Shown here in pieces: positions 47,311-54,692 of a DNA stretch of 64,000 nucleotides. The position numbers were made by a program, and so were the translations under genes. Position 1 is the first letter of the stretch. Every line of letters starts with the position of its first letter. The notes beneath the pieces are model-generated. The model ran no database searches and was not told the origin of the DNA. It worked only from the letters and a program-made list of their open reading frames with translations. The stretch is from a bacterium (GTDB lineage: Bacteria > Planctomycetota > UBA1135 > UBA2386). The DNA lies in NCBI GenBank assembly GCA_024743115.1, contig JANSXC010000009.1:186001-250000 (forward strand), written 5' to 3'.

Positions 47311-48195
47311 ATGAAGACCACCACGATCGGAGTGACGACGCTGCTCGCGGCGCTGGCCTGCAACTGGCCCGCCAGTTCGGCCGCCACCAGTTCGGCGCCG
47401 CTGCAGCAGCCACTCATCGGCGTCTCCGTTCCGAGCAAGACCGCCCAGGTGGCCGCGGAACAGCCCGGCAAACTCGTCTCGATGCCGCTGCAGGACGGCA
47501 ACCGCGTCGAAAAGGATCAGGTGCTGTTCCGCCTCAACTCGACGCTGCAGGAACTCGAGGTCGAGCGCCTGCGACCGCTCGCGGAATCCGAGTTCGTAGT
47601 CAAACGCGCGATGGCGAACCTGGAGCACGCGGAACGTGAAGCGCAGCGCGTGCGCGATCTCCAGCAGCAGGACATCGCGAGTGACGCCGACCTGCAAAAG
47701 CTCGAACACGAGGTCACGATCGCCAAGCTCAAGCTCGAGCAGGCGCAGATCGAACAGCAGCAGTCCGGCAATCAGCTGCAGCAGGCGCTGGAGAAGCTCA
47801 ACCAGCGATCGGTGACCAGCCCGTTCGATGGCACGGTCACGCAGCGCATGAAGGGCGAGGGCGAGAGCGTCGAGCGCTTCGTGCCCGTGCTCGAGATCAT
47901 GAGCTTCGATCCGCTGTGGGTCGAGTTCGACTGCCCGACGCACCTCATCAACAACTACCGACCCGGCACCAAGGTGAGGGTGCAGCCGTCCCAGAGCAAT
48001 GAACCGTCGCGCGAAGCCACGGTCGTATTCCGCTCGCCGAAGGGCAACGCCGCGAGCCACACGATGATGATCCGTGCCTCGCTGCCGAACCCGGACAACC
48101 ACTGGGGTTCCGGGCGCAAGATGCTGATCACTCCCGTCGAGGACGGTCCTGCGGACCGCGTTTCGGCCGAACCCCCGCCCAAGCCGGGCAAATGA
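47311..48195 (+). CDS. Periplasmic adaptor (membrane-fusion) subunit, HlyD family
   Basis: 294 residues with a signal peptide (TLLAALACNWPASSA; Cys17 could be lipidated but is not in a good lipobox). The barrel-sandwich half-motif AAEQPGKLVSMPLQDGNRVEKDQVLFRLN is followed by a long coiled-coil hairpin (about 70-155) and the second half-motif SVTSPFDGTVTQRMKGEGESVERFVPVLEI. This is the RND/ABC adaptor fold that bridges inner and outer membranes. No inner-membrane pump gene is adjacent; the partners at 48629 and 50486 carry their own HlyD modules. Overlaps the next gene as ATGA. Confidence 0.82.
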   Translation: MKTTTIGVTTLLAALACNWPASSAATSSAPLQQPLIGVSVPSKTAQVAAEQPGKLVSMPLQDGNRVEKDQVLFRLNSTLQELEVERLRPLAESEFVVKRAMANLEHAEREAQRVRDLQQQDIASDADLQKLEHEVTIAKLKLEQAQIEQQQSGNQLQQALEKLNQRSVTSPFDGTVTQRMKGEGESVERFVPVLEIMSFDPLWVEFDCPTHLINNYRPGTKVRVQPSQSNEPSREATVVFRSPKGNAASHTMMIRASLPNPDNHWGSGRKMLITPVEDGPADRVSAEPPPKPGK

Positions 48196-48617
48196 GGAAC
48201 GCCACGATGCAACGCGACATCGAAGTGAATCCAGCGCTCGAGAGCGATCAGATCGAAGAGCTGCTCGACGACATCGAGATGCGGTGCTCGGCCGATCTGA
48301 CCGCCGCGCGCGACATGGCAACCGTGCGGTGCAAAGTCGCCGTCGAGGTTCGTCCCGGCAACTCGAGCCTGCGCACGACCAATGTCGTGAACGGGGACAC
48401 GACCGAACTCCGCAGCCAGAGCGTCACGGCTCTGACGTCGGCGCCGCTGATGGTCGGCGATGTCTACCACCTGACGTTCGATCGCAACTCGCTGGACGTC
48501 GCGCCGGCGCTGTCCGTCTGCGACCGCTGCACGATGCTCGGCGACTCGTCGTTCGAGGTGCGCTTCAAATTCTTCTCCGAGCTCGCGCTGCCTGCCAAGA
48601 GCAACAGCGACCTCTGA
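48192..48617 (+). CDS. Small cytoplasmic protein, PilZ-like
   Basis: 141 residues, no signal or membrane segment. VRCKVAVEVRPGNSS, SQSVTALTSAPLMVGDVYHLTF and RCTMLGDSSFEVRFKFFSEL follow the strand order of PilZ domains, although the RxxxR and NxSxxG c-di-GMP motifs are weak (only the general spacing fits). If it is a PilZ protein it could gate the export apparatus in response to c-di-GMP; this is tentative. Coupled to the adaptor gene by ATGA and followed after 11 nt by the GAF-HlyD gene. Confidence 0.4.
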   Translation: MRNATMQRDIEVNPALESDQIEELLDDIEMRCSADLTAARDMATVRCKVAVEVRPGNSSLRTTNVVNGDTTELRSQSVTALTSAPLMVGDVYHLTFDRNSLDVAPALSVCDRCTMLGDSSFEVRFKFFSELALPAKSNSDL

Positions 48618-48628
48618 TCCACCGCCCC

Positions 48629-50482
48629 TTGTCCCAGGCCTCCACAGAACCGACCGCGACGCCGGTCGACGACCGCAAGGCGATCAGCCTGACCGCTCTC
48701 CAGTGTGAGCTGCGGGCGCTGTTCGCCAACCGGCCGACGAACCGTGCACTGCTCGAGGTCCTGCAGCGGATCGGCAGCGGCCTCGGCGCCGCGTACGCCG
48801 TCGTGCACGCCCGCCTCGGCGTCCACCTGCTCTCGGAAGAATGGCAACCTCCCGGCAACAGCCTCGACAACGACGCGCGCGAGTTCGTCAACTCGACACT
48901 CTGGGAGGCGATCTCCGCCGAGGAGGCGATGTGCACGCGAGTGCCCGGGGACGACAACGCTGTACTCATCACCGCGGTGATGTACGACCGCGACATCGAA
49001 CCATCGGGCGGCGCCGCGCTCGTGATCCAGAACTGTGACAAGGCCCGGGCACTTCAGGTGCTCGCGCAACTCGAAGGCATCCTCGGCTACCTGTCCCTGT
49101 TGATCGGCGGCACGGACTCCGACGGCCAGCGACTCGCGGAACGGCGGTCGATCGAACCGCACTCGGCAGCCAGCCACCCGATCCGCCTGGCCTACTCACT
49201 GATCAGCGATCTCGAGGCGCGCTACGGCTTCGACCTCACCGCGATCGGCTTCGTCGACGGCCAGCGGATCGAGGTCACGGCGATCAGCGGCGTCGACGAC
49301 CTGCGCCCGGCCAATCCCGGAGTCGGCATTCTGAAGTCCGCGATGGAGGAGTGCCTGGATCGCGGCAGCCCAGTGACCCACCTCGGCATCGACGATCCGC
49401 AGTCGACCGACGACTGCCGACTCCACGCCCAGTGGAGCGCGGAAACCAACGGCAACCCAGTCGCCTCTTTCCCCCTCGTCTGCATGGACGAAGTGGTCGC
49501 CATCGTCTCCTTCAGTCAAGGGGCGGGCACCAAACTGACGCGCGAGCAGGTGCAACTGATTGCCGAAGAAGTCTCGGGCTACGCGGCGCTGGTGCCACTG
49601 ACGCGCGCGGCTTCGCGGTCGGTCGCGCGGCATGCCGTGGACTCGCTGCGCTCGACGGCGAGCAACCTGCTGGCGCCGGGAAAACGCCGCAACCTCGCGG
49701 TGATCATCGGCCTGTTCCTGATCGGAATCTGGCTCGCGTTCGGCACGATGACCTACACGTTCACCGTGCCGTGCGTCGTCAAGGCCACCGACCGCCGGAC
49801 GATCGCATGCCCGCGCACGGGTGTCCTGACCGAGCTGTTCGTGCAACCCGGCGAACGCGTACGCAGCGGCCAGCTGCTCGCGGCGCTCGACGCCAACGAC
49901 GACTTCCTGCGACGCGCCGAACTGTCAGCCGAGATCGAATCCCTCGAAGCTCTCGTCGACCACGCGATCGCGACGCGCGACTCCGGTCAGCTCCGTATCC
50001 ACGAAGCCAAGAAGCACAGCCTGCTTGCGCAACTGGCGATCGTCGACGAGCGCATCGGCCAGGCGCAGATCCGCGCGCCACAGGACGGGTTGATTCTCGA
50101 GGGCGACCTGCGCGAGCGGCTCGGCGGCAGGATCAAGATGGGTGACAAGCTGTTCGAGCTCGCGCGCTACGACCAGGCGTCGATCTCGCTGCAGATTCCC
50201 GAACGCCTGGTGCTGTCGGCGCACGAATGCCGGATCGCCGAGTTCGCCCCGACGGCACGCCCAAACACCATCTACCACGTGAACGAGTTGCGCATCGCAC
50301 CCGCCAGCACGGTGATCGATGGCAGCAACGTGTTCCTCGGCGAAGGCACGGTACCGATCGACTTGGACGAACTACCACCTGGCATGGAGGGCTCGGCCCG
50401 CATCGACGCCGGCGACCACTCGCCCTGGTGGGTGCTCACGCACCGCGTGACGGACTGGCTGCGGTTGAACTTCTGGCTCTGA
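48629..50482 (+). CDS. Membrane GAF-HlyD fusion protein
   Basis: 617 residues from a TTG at 48629; a CTG at 48614, overlapping the previous stop, is the alternative, as no ATG or GTG fits. The N-terminal ~340 residues are cytoplasmic and contain a GAF-like sensor domain (LISDLEARYGFDLTAIGFVD ... SFPLVCMDEVVAIVSFSQ, about 187-315). One membrane helix (LAVIIGLFLIGIWLAFG, about 356-372) leads to a periplasmic HlyD module (RRTIACPRTGVLTELFVQPG and AQIRAPQDGLILEGDL). This joins a ligand sensor to an adaptor domain across the membrane. Together with the next gene it forms a paired HlyD assembly. Confidence 0.78.
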   Translation: MSQASTEPTATPVDDRKAISLTALQCELRALFANRPTNRALLEVLQRIGSGLGAAYAVVHARLGVHLLSEEWQPPGNSLDNDAREFVNSTLWEAISAEEAMCTRVPGDDNAVLITAVMYDRDIEPSGGAALVIQNCDKARALQVLAQLEGILGYLSLLIGGTDSDGQRLAERRSIEPHSAASHPIRLAYSLISDLEARYGFDLTAIGFVDGQRIEVTAISGVDDLRPANPGVGILKSAMEECLDRGSPVTHLGIDDPQSTDDCRLHAQWSAETNGNPVASFPLVCMDEVVAIVSFSQGAGTKLTREQVQLIAEEVSGYAALVPLTRAASRSVARHAVDSLRSTASNLLAPGKRRNLAVIIGLFLIGIWLAFGTMTYTFTVPCVVKATDRRTIACPRTGVLTELFVQPGERVRSGQLLAALDANDDFLRRAELSAEIESLEALVDHAIATRDSGQLRIHEAKKHSLLAQLAIVDERIGQAQIRAPQDGLILEGDLRERLGGRIKMGDKLFELARYDQASISLQIPERLVLSAHECRIAEFAPTARPNTIYHVNELRIAPASTVIDGSNVFLGEGTVPIDLDELPPGMEGSARIDAGDHSPWWVLTHRVTDWLRLNFWL

Positions 50483-50485
50483 GCG

Positions 50486-52630
50486 ATGACCGAGATCAGC
50501 CGCAACGAACGCGTCCTCGGCCCGCTCAAGGTCGGCTTGCGCAGCGACCTCCACTTCACGCGCCAGGAGACCCGCGGCGGACCGCGCTACATCGCCCATG
50601 ATCCGGTCACGTTCCAGAACCACGCGTTCAGCGTCGCGGACTACCAGGTCATCAGCGCAATCGTGCGCCGCCGATCCCTCACCGACACGTTCGAGGAACT
50701 CGTCCACCGCGGCGTGCTCGAGGACACCGAGGAAGACAAGCAGGGGTTCTACAAGTTCGTACTCTGGCTCCACGGCGCCGGGCTTCTGCACCTGCCGATC
50801 GCGAACGGTGATCTGCTGTTCGACCGCCACCTGCGCCGCCGATCCCAGAAGCACGCGAACTGGTACCAGGTCTTCCTGAACCACAAGATCCCGCTCGGCA
50901 ACCCGGACGGCTTCCTGCGCCGCACGATGGGTTGGGTCGGCTGGCTGTTCACGATGCCGGGCTTCCTGCTCTGGCTCGGGCTGATCGCGGTCGTGGCGTG
51001 GAAATGCGTCGGCCGCTTCGACGAGATGTTCGAGCAGACGAGCACCATGCTCGCGATCTCGAACCTGCCGCTGCTCTGGGGCGCGATGATCGTGCTCAAG
51101 GCGATTCACGAGTTCGGCCACGCCTACGCGTGCCGGCGCTTCGGGGCGCCGGTCCCCGAGATGGGAGTCGTCATGATCATGATGACGCCGTGTGCCTATG
51201 TCGACGCGAGCGCATCGTGGCGCCTGATGCGGCGCCGGCAGCGGGCCACGGTGGCTCTCGCGGGCATGTACGTCGAGTCCATCGTCGCGGCGTTCGCCGC
51301 GCTCGTATGGCTCGGCACGCCACCGGGTTTCGTTCACGATCTCGCCTTCAACGTGGTCGCGCTCGCGAGCGTCGTCACCGTGCTCTTCAACATCAACCCG
51401 TTGATGAAGTACGACGGCTACTACCTGTTCTCGGACGTCGTCGGCGTTTTCAATCTGCAACAGCGCGCGACTACGTTCTTCAGCGCCTGGGTCTCGCACT
51501 TCGCGCTGGGCAGCCCACGCCCCGAGGCCAACTACGCCAGGTCGGAACGCTGGCTCTACCTGACATACGGTCCTGCCACTTTCGCATACCGGGTGTTCCT
51601 CGCGTTCGCAATCACGACCCTCGTGATGCTGCAATGGCCCGGCGCGGGCCTTTTCCTCGGCACGGTCTTCCTCTACGCGCTGGCGGTGATGCCGGTTTGC
51701 CGGCTGCTGTCACGGTTGTGGCATCAGGACGTCCCGACGCTCCGCACCCGCAGCCGCCTCGTCGCAATCGGGCTCGCGACGATCGTCCCGATCATGATCG
51801 CCATCCTGCCGATCTCGTGGCACGTCACGGCCCCCGGGATCGTCGACCCGCGAACCAGCGAATCCGTGCGGGCCCCCACGGCCGGCTTCGTGAAGACGCT
51901 CGCAATCGAGAACGGGCAGGCGGTGGGCATCGGACAACTCCTGTGTGAACTGTCGAACCCCGACCTCGAGTACCGCAGGAAGGAGATGGAGGGCGAACGG
52001 GCGGTCGAGGCGGAGAGCTACGACGTGGTCGAGCTCGAAGATCCGACCCAGGCCGCGATGCACGAGTCGCGCAAGCGCTACCTCGAGGCCGGCGTCAATG
52101 AACTCCACAATCGAATCCTCGCGATGACGCTGACCGCTTCGACCGCGGGGACCGTGACCAGCGCGAAGGAGTTGGACTGGCAGGGTCGCTTCGTGCAGCA
52201 GGGCGAAGAGCTGTTCCAGATCCAGTCCGGCCACCGGTACCTGCGCGTGATCCTGACGGACGAAGACGTCTCGCGAACCCGGCTCGAGATCGGCTCCACC
52301 GCCGAAGTCCGCTTCACGTGCAATCCCGATCTACCGGTAAGCGCAAAGGTGCGTGAGATTCGGGCCGCGGCATCCCGCGACGAGATCCCGTTGCCGCTCA
52401 CCATGCTCGCGGGCGGCGATATCTACGCGCGCCCGCTCGGCGAGACGAGCGCCGTCGCCGTGGCGGACGAACCGTACCTCCATGTGCTGCTCGAGATCGA
52501 CTCGCTCCCCGTCGCCGCACAGGGCGCCGGCCTGACGGCACGTGTGCAGTTCCCGGCGCGCGTCGAATTGCTCGGCTGGTGGCTGCAACGCCGCGCCCTC
52601 GCGTTCTGGAACTCGTGGCGTATGTCGTGA
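50486..52630 (+). CDS. Site-2-protease (M50)-HlyD fusion protein
   Basis: 714 residues. The N-terminal ~110 residues are cytoplasmic. A polytopic M50 domain has the zinc motif HEFGH (His208, Glu209, His212) and the second active-site motif NPLMKYDGYYL (Asp310), both intact, so proteolysis is expected. Then, after further helices, a periplasmic HlyD/biotinyl-lipoyl-like region (SVRAPTAGFVKTLAIENGQ, about 458-476; TASTAGTVTSAKELDW) fills about 445-714. The M50 family cleaves substrates within or near the membrane. A linked adaptor suggests it processes an exported protein, with the giant protein of this locus as the obvious candidate. Gap to the previous gene: 3 nt. Confidence 0.85.
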   Translation: MTEISRNERVLGPLKVGLRSDLHFTRQETRGGPRYIAHDPVTFQNHAFSVADYQVISAIVRRRSLTDTFEELVHRGVLEDTEEDKQGFYKFVLWLHGAGLLHLPIANGDLLFDRHLRRRSQKHANWYQVFLNHKIPLGNPDGFLRRTMGWVGWLFTMPGFLLWLGLIAVVAWKCVGRFDEMFEQTSTMLAISNLPLLWGAMIVLKAIHEFGHAYACRRFGAPVPEMGVVMIMMTPCAYVDASASWRLMRRRQRATVALAGMYVESIVAAFAALVWLGTPPGFVHDLAFNVVALASVVTVLFNINPLMKYDGYYLFSDVVGVFNLQQRATTFFSAWVSHFALGSPRPEANYARSERWLYLTYGPATFAYRVFLAFAITTLVMLQWPGAGLFLGTVFLYALAVMPVCRLLSRLWHQDVPTLRTRSRLVAIGLATIVPIMIAILPISWHVTAPGIVDPRTSESVRAPTAGFVKTLAIENGQAVGIGQLLCELSNPDLEYRRKEMEGERAVEAESYDVVELEDPTQAAMHESRKRYLEAGVNELHNRILAMTLTASTAGTVTSAKELDWQGRFVQQGEELFQIQSGHRYLRVILTDEDVSRTRLEIGSTAEVRFTCNPDLPVSAKVREIRAAASRDEIPLPLTMLAGGDIYARPLGETSAVAVADEPYLHVLLEIDSLPVAAQGAGLTARVQFPARVELLGWWLQRRALAFWNSWRMS

Positions 52631-52633
52631 TTT

Positions 52634-52650
52634 TCAATCACGTTGATTGA
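52634..52650. promoter_or_regulatory. Palindrome overlapping the promoter -35
   Basis: TCAATCA-CGT-TGATTGA is a perfect 7-bp inverted repeat with a 3-nt spacer. It covers the first four bases of the -35 (TTGACA at 52647) and is flanked by TGATT/AATCA half-repeats 16 nt apart (52628-52656). This is the layout of a repressor or activator operator; the factor is unknown. Confidence 0.5.
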
Positions 52651-52674
52651 CAATCATCGGCCCTTCGTTATAGT
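52647..52674 (+). promoter_or_regulatory. Near-consensus sigma-70 promoter
   Basis: TTGACA (52647-52652), a 16-nt spacer and TATAGT (52669-52674); predicted start near 52681. It is the best promoter match in the window and lies immediately after the M50 gene. Confidence 0.75.
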
Positions 52675-52685
52675 CCGCCGCCCCA

Positions 52686-52784
52686 ATGATCAGCTATCTC
52701 GACAAATGGCACTTCGAAAGAGTGGCCCAGCGTCAAGTCCAGGTCGGCTCACCCGACCTGCGAGGGAGGCTCCTCGGCGGCTGA
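52686..52784 (+). CDS. Possible 32-residue leaderless small protein
   Basis: ATG lies about 5 nt after the predicted transcription start, so translation would be leaderless. The product begins MISYLDKWHFERVAQRQ and ends with a basic, glycine-rich tail. The N-terminal half looks like an amphipathic helix. No family recognised. Equally possible is that the frame is accidental within a non-coding RNA. Confidence 0.3.
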   Translation: MISYLDKWHFERVAQRQVQVGSPDLRGRLLGG

Positions 52785-52826
52785 CGGCTCCGACGATCAA
52801 TGATCGGCCGGATTCGCATCCGCCAC

Positions 52827-52869
52827 GAAGAGCCTCGCCCGGAAGCCCGCGCGAGGCTCTTTCGGTTTT
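52827..52869 (+). terminator. Strong intrinsic terminator
   Basis: A 10-bp perfect stem (AGAGCCTCGC / GCGAGGCTCT), extendable by two pairs, with a 12-nt loop, followed by TTCGGTTTT. Ends the short transcript from 52681. Confidence 0.85.
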
Positions 52870-53053
52870 CGCCTGCCAACCCCGGCCCGACACACACCCT
52901 TGACCCGACGGAGCAGATACATGACTTCATTCCAAACGATCCAACCCGCCTGACGTCGCCCGACGGCGCGTTTCGACCGCTTCTGCGTAGTCGCAGCGCG
53001 TTCCGTGACCACGGGTTCTGACGGCGTTCGGCAACGCGTTGGCCCCTACCTGA

Positions 53054-53124
53054 CGGTAGGACGCTCAGTGGTAGAGCACAGGATTCAGATTCCTGAGGAG
53101 CGGGTTCGATTCCCGCCTCACCGT
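53054..53124 (+). tRNA. tRNA-like gene, anticodon CAG, short variable arm
   Basis: 71 nt fold as a cloverleaf: acceptor CGGTAGG / CTCACCG (one A-C mismatch, one G-T), D-arm GCTC-AGTGGTA-GAGC, anticodon arm CAGGA-TTCAGAT-TCCTG with anticodon CAG (Leu), a 4-nt variable region, T-arm GCGGG-TTCGATT-CCCGC, and no encoded CCA. Odd points: position 8 is A instead of T, and a leucine anticodon without the long variable arm that tRNA-Leu needs. The acceptor helix can be extended by two flanking pairs (GA/TC). It could be a specialised or degenerate tRNA. Confidence 0.6.
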
Positions 53125-53479
53125 CGGCCGCGCGCCGACGGCGCCAATGGCACCCGACGCGTGTCGACCGGCCGCCCCGAGCGGAAGAGTCACTCGCTGC
53201 GGCTTCGGCTGTAAGCGAGACCGTGTAATCAGCTTTGCACCCCTTCGATTGCGCCGAATCAGGCGTGATAGGGCCACCGGTCCGTCATCGCATACCGCGG
53301 CAAACGCGACAGCGATCGACGACGGCGCCCGTCACGACCGGGTCGACGAATCGACGAGGTCCGCTGATGACCCGGGGCGAACCCGCGAACGGCGGCCGGT
53401 CACACTTTTCCCTCCCCAACGAATCCCCCACACCCTTCCCCAATCCCCTTCCCCCCGCATCCGACAACCGGAGGCAACC
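53125..53479. other. Intergenic region between tRNA and SPFH gene
   Basis: 355 nt. Short open frames here show no coding character. A GGAGG-containing ribosome-binding site precedes the SPFH start; the run of C- and T-rich sequence at about 53400-53450 is probably its leader. No promoter consensus identified. Confidence 0.4.
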
Positions 53480-54595
53480 ATGATCCGCACTACCATCAAC
53501 AAGCACGAGCTCGGACTCGTGTTCCGGAACGGCGACCTGCGGCGTGTGCTCGCGCCGGGGCGTCACCTCGTCCGCGAGCGCTTGATCGGTGGCAACGTCC
53601 AGCGCGTGAACCGACTCGTCACCCGATTCGATCACCCGCTGCTCGACGTTCTCGCCGCTGATCCGGCGCTGCGATCCCACCTGACCGTCGTCGACCTCGA
53701 ACAGAACCAGCGCGCCATCGTCTGGCGCGATGGCCGCCTCTACGACTTCGTCGCGGCGGGGCGCTTTGCCTACTGGAGCGCCCCGTACCGCGTGAAGGTC
53801 GAGGTGTTCGAGGTCGACGACCAGGAGTTCGTGCACCCGCAGCGTGACGCGATCCTCACCATGAACGGGGCGAGCGATCACCTGCGGTGCATCGAAGTCG
53901 AGTCTCACGAACGGGTTCTCGTTCGGCGCGGCGGCGAACTCGCGGCTGTGCTCGACGGCGGACGGCACGCGTTCTGGTCGGCCGGCAGCACGCTCACGTG
54001 GCAGACCGTGGATCTGCGCGAGCAGATCGCGGACGTCGCGGGGCAGGAGATCATGACGGCCGACAAGGTCACGTTGCGGCTCAACCTCGTGGTGGGCTGG
54101 CGGGTCACGGATCCGCTGGCGGCAACCGCCACGGTCCAGAGCGCCGACAGCGCGATCTACCGTGAGGCGCAGCTCGCCCTGCGCGCCACGGTCGGCGGAC
54201 GCGATCTCGAACAGCTGCTCGCCGACAAGAACGAGGTCGCCGCGGAGATCCGCGCCATCGTGGCGCGGCGCGCGGCGGAGTTCGGCGTAGCGGTGTCCAC
54301 CGTGGGCATCCGCGACATCGTTCTGCCCGGTGAGATGAAGACGATCCTGAACCAGGTGATCCAGGCCCAGAAGCAGGCGGAAGCCAACCTGATCCGCCGC
54401 CGCGAAGAAACCGCGGCGGCGCGCAGCCAGGCCAACACCGCCCGCCTCCTGGCGGACCACCCGGTCCTGATGCGAATGAAGGAGCTCGAAGCGCTGGAGG
54501 CAATCCTGCGCGACGCGCGCACGACGTTCGTGTTCGGCAACGGCGACCTCACCACGCAGGTCAAGAGCCTCATCGCCGATGGCGATGGGGACTAG
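53480..54595 (+). CDS. SPFH/Band 7 (slipin-like) protein
   Basis: 371 residues, starting at an ATG preceded by GGAGG. The SPFH domain occupies about 150-300 (VDLREQIADVAGQEIMTADKVTLRLNLVVGWRV ... VSTVGIRDIVLPGEM), followed by a helical region (QAQKQAEANLIRRREETAA) typical of slipins and flotillins, which assemble into membrane-associated rings or scaffolds. No N-terminal membrane helix is seen. Instead, three related beta-hairpin units precede or begin the domain: ELGLVFRNGDLRRVLAPGRH, QRAIVWRDGRLYDFVAAGRF and RVLVRRGGELAAVLDGGRH. Cytoplasmic or peripheral location is likely. Confidence 0.82.
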   Translation: MIRTTINKHELGLVFRNGDLRRVLAPGRHLVRERLIGGNVQRVNRLVTRFDHPLLDVLAADPALRSHLTVVDLEQNQRAIVWRDGRLYDFVAAGRFAYWSAPYRVKVEVFEVDDQEFVHPQRDAILTMNGASDHLRCIEVESHERVLVRRGGELAAVLDGGRHAFWSAGSTLTWQTVDLREQIADVAGQEIMTADKVTLRLNLVVGWRVTDPLAATATVQSADSAIYREAQLALRATVGGRDLEQLLADKNEVAAEIRAIVARRAAEFGVAVSTVGIRDIVLPGEMKTILNQVIQAQKQAEANLIRRREETAAARSQANTARLLADHPVLMRMKELEALEAILRDARTTFVFGNGDLTTQVKSLIADGDGD

Positions 54596-54692
54596 GAGCG
54601 GTCGCGAGCCCGCGGCCGCTCCTCCACCCCCGATCCGGATCACGCCGGCACTGGCGACGCCTCCGGCAATCGCGTTCAATCGCGGCCCACCC

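Larger units (their letters stand above)
52681..52869 (+). ncRNA. Candidate structured small RNA
   Basis: A ~190-nt unit bounded by the promoter at 52647 and the terminator at 52827. Internal stems include AGGTCGG / CCGACCT (52741-52759), CGGAT / ATCCG (52809-52822) and a weaker GGC-ACT / AGTGGCC pair near 52707-52726. It is not recognisable as 6S, 4.5S, RNase P or tmRNA. A 32-codon ORF inside it means a leader or small-protein mRNA is an alternative. Confidence 0.5.

Noticed and set aside
53054..53124. Interpretation as selenocysteine tRNA or tmRNA fragment
   Set aside because: Anticodon is CAG rather than UCA, the variable arm is short, and there is no tag-coding region.
53005..53214. Plus-strand frame covering the tRNA-like gene
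   Set aside because: Crosses the tRNA cloverleaf and encodes low-complexity Arg-rich sequence.
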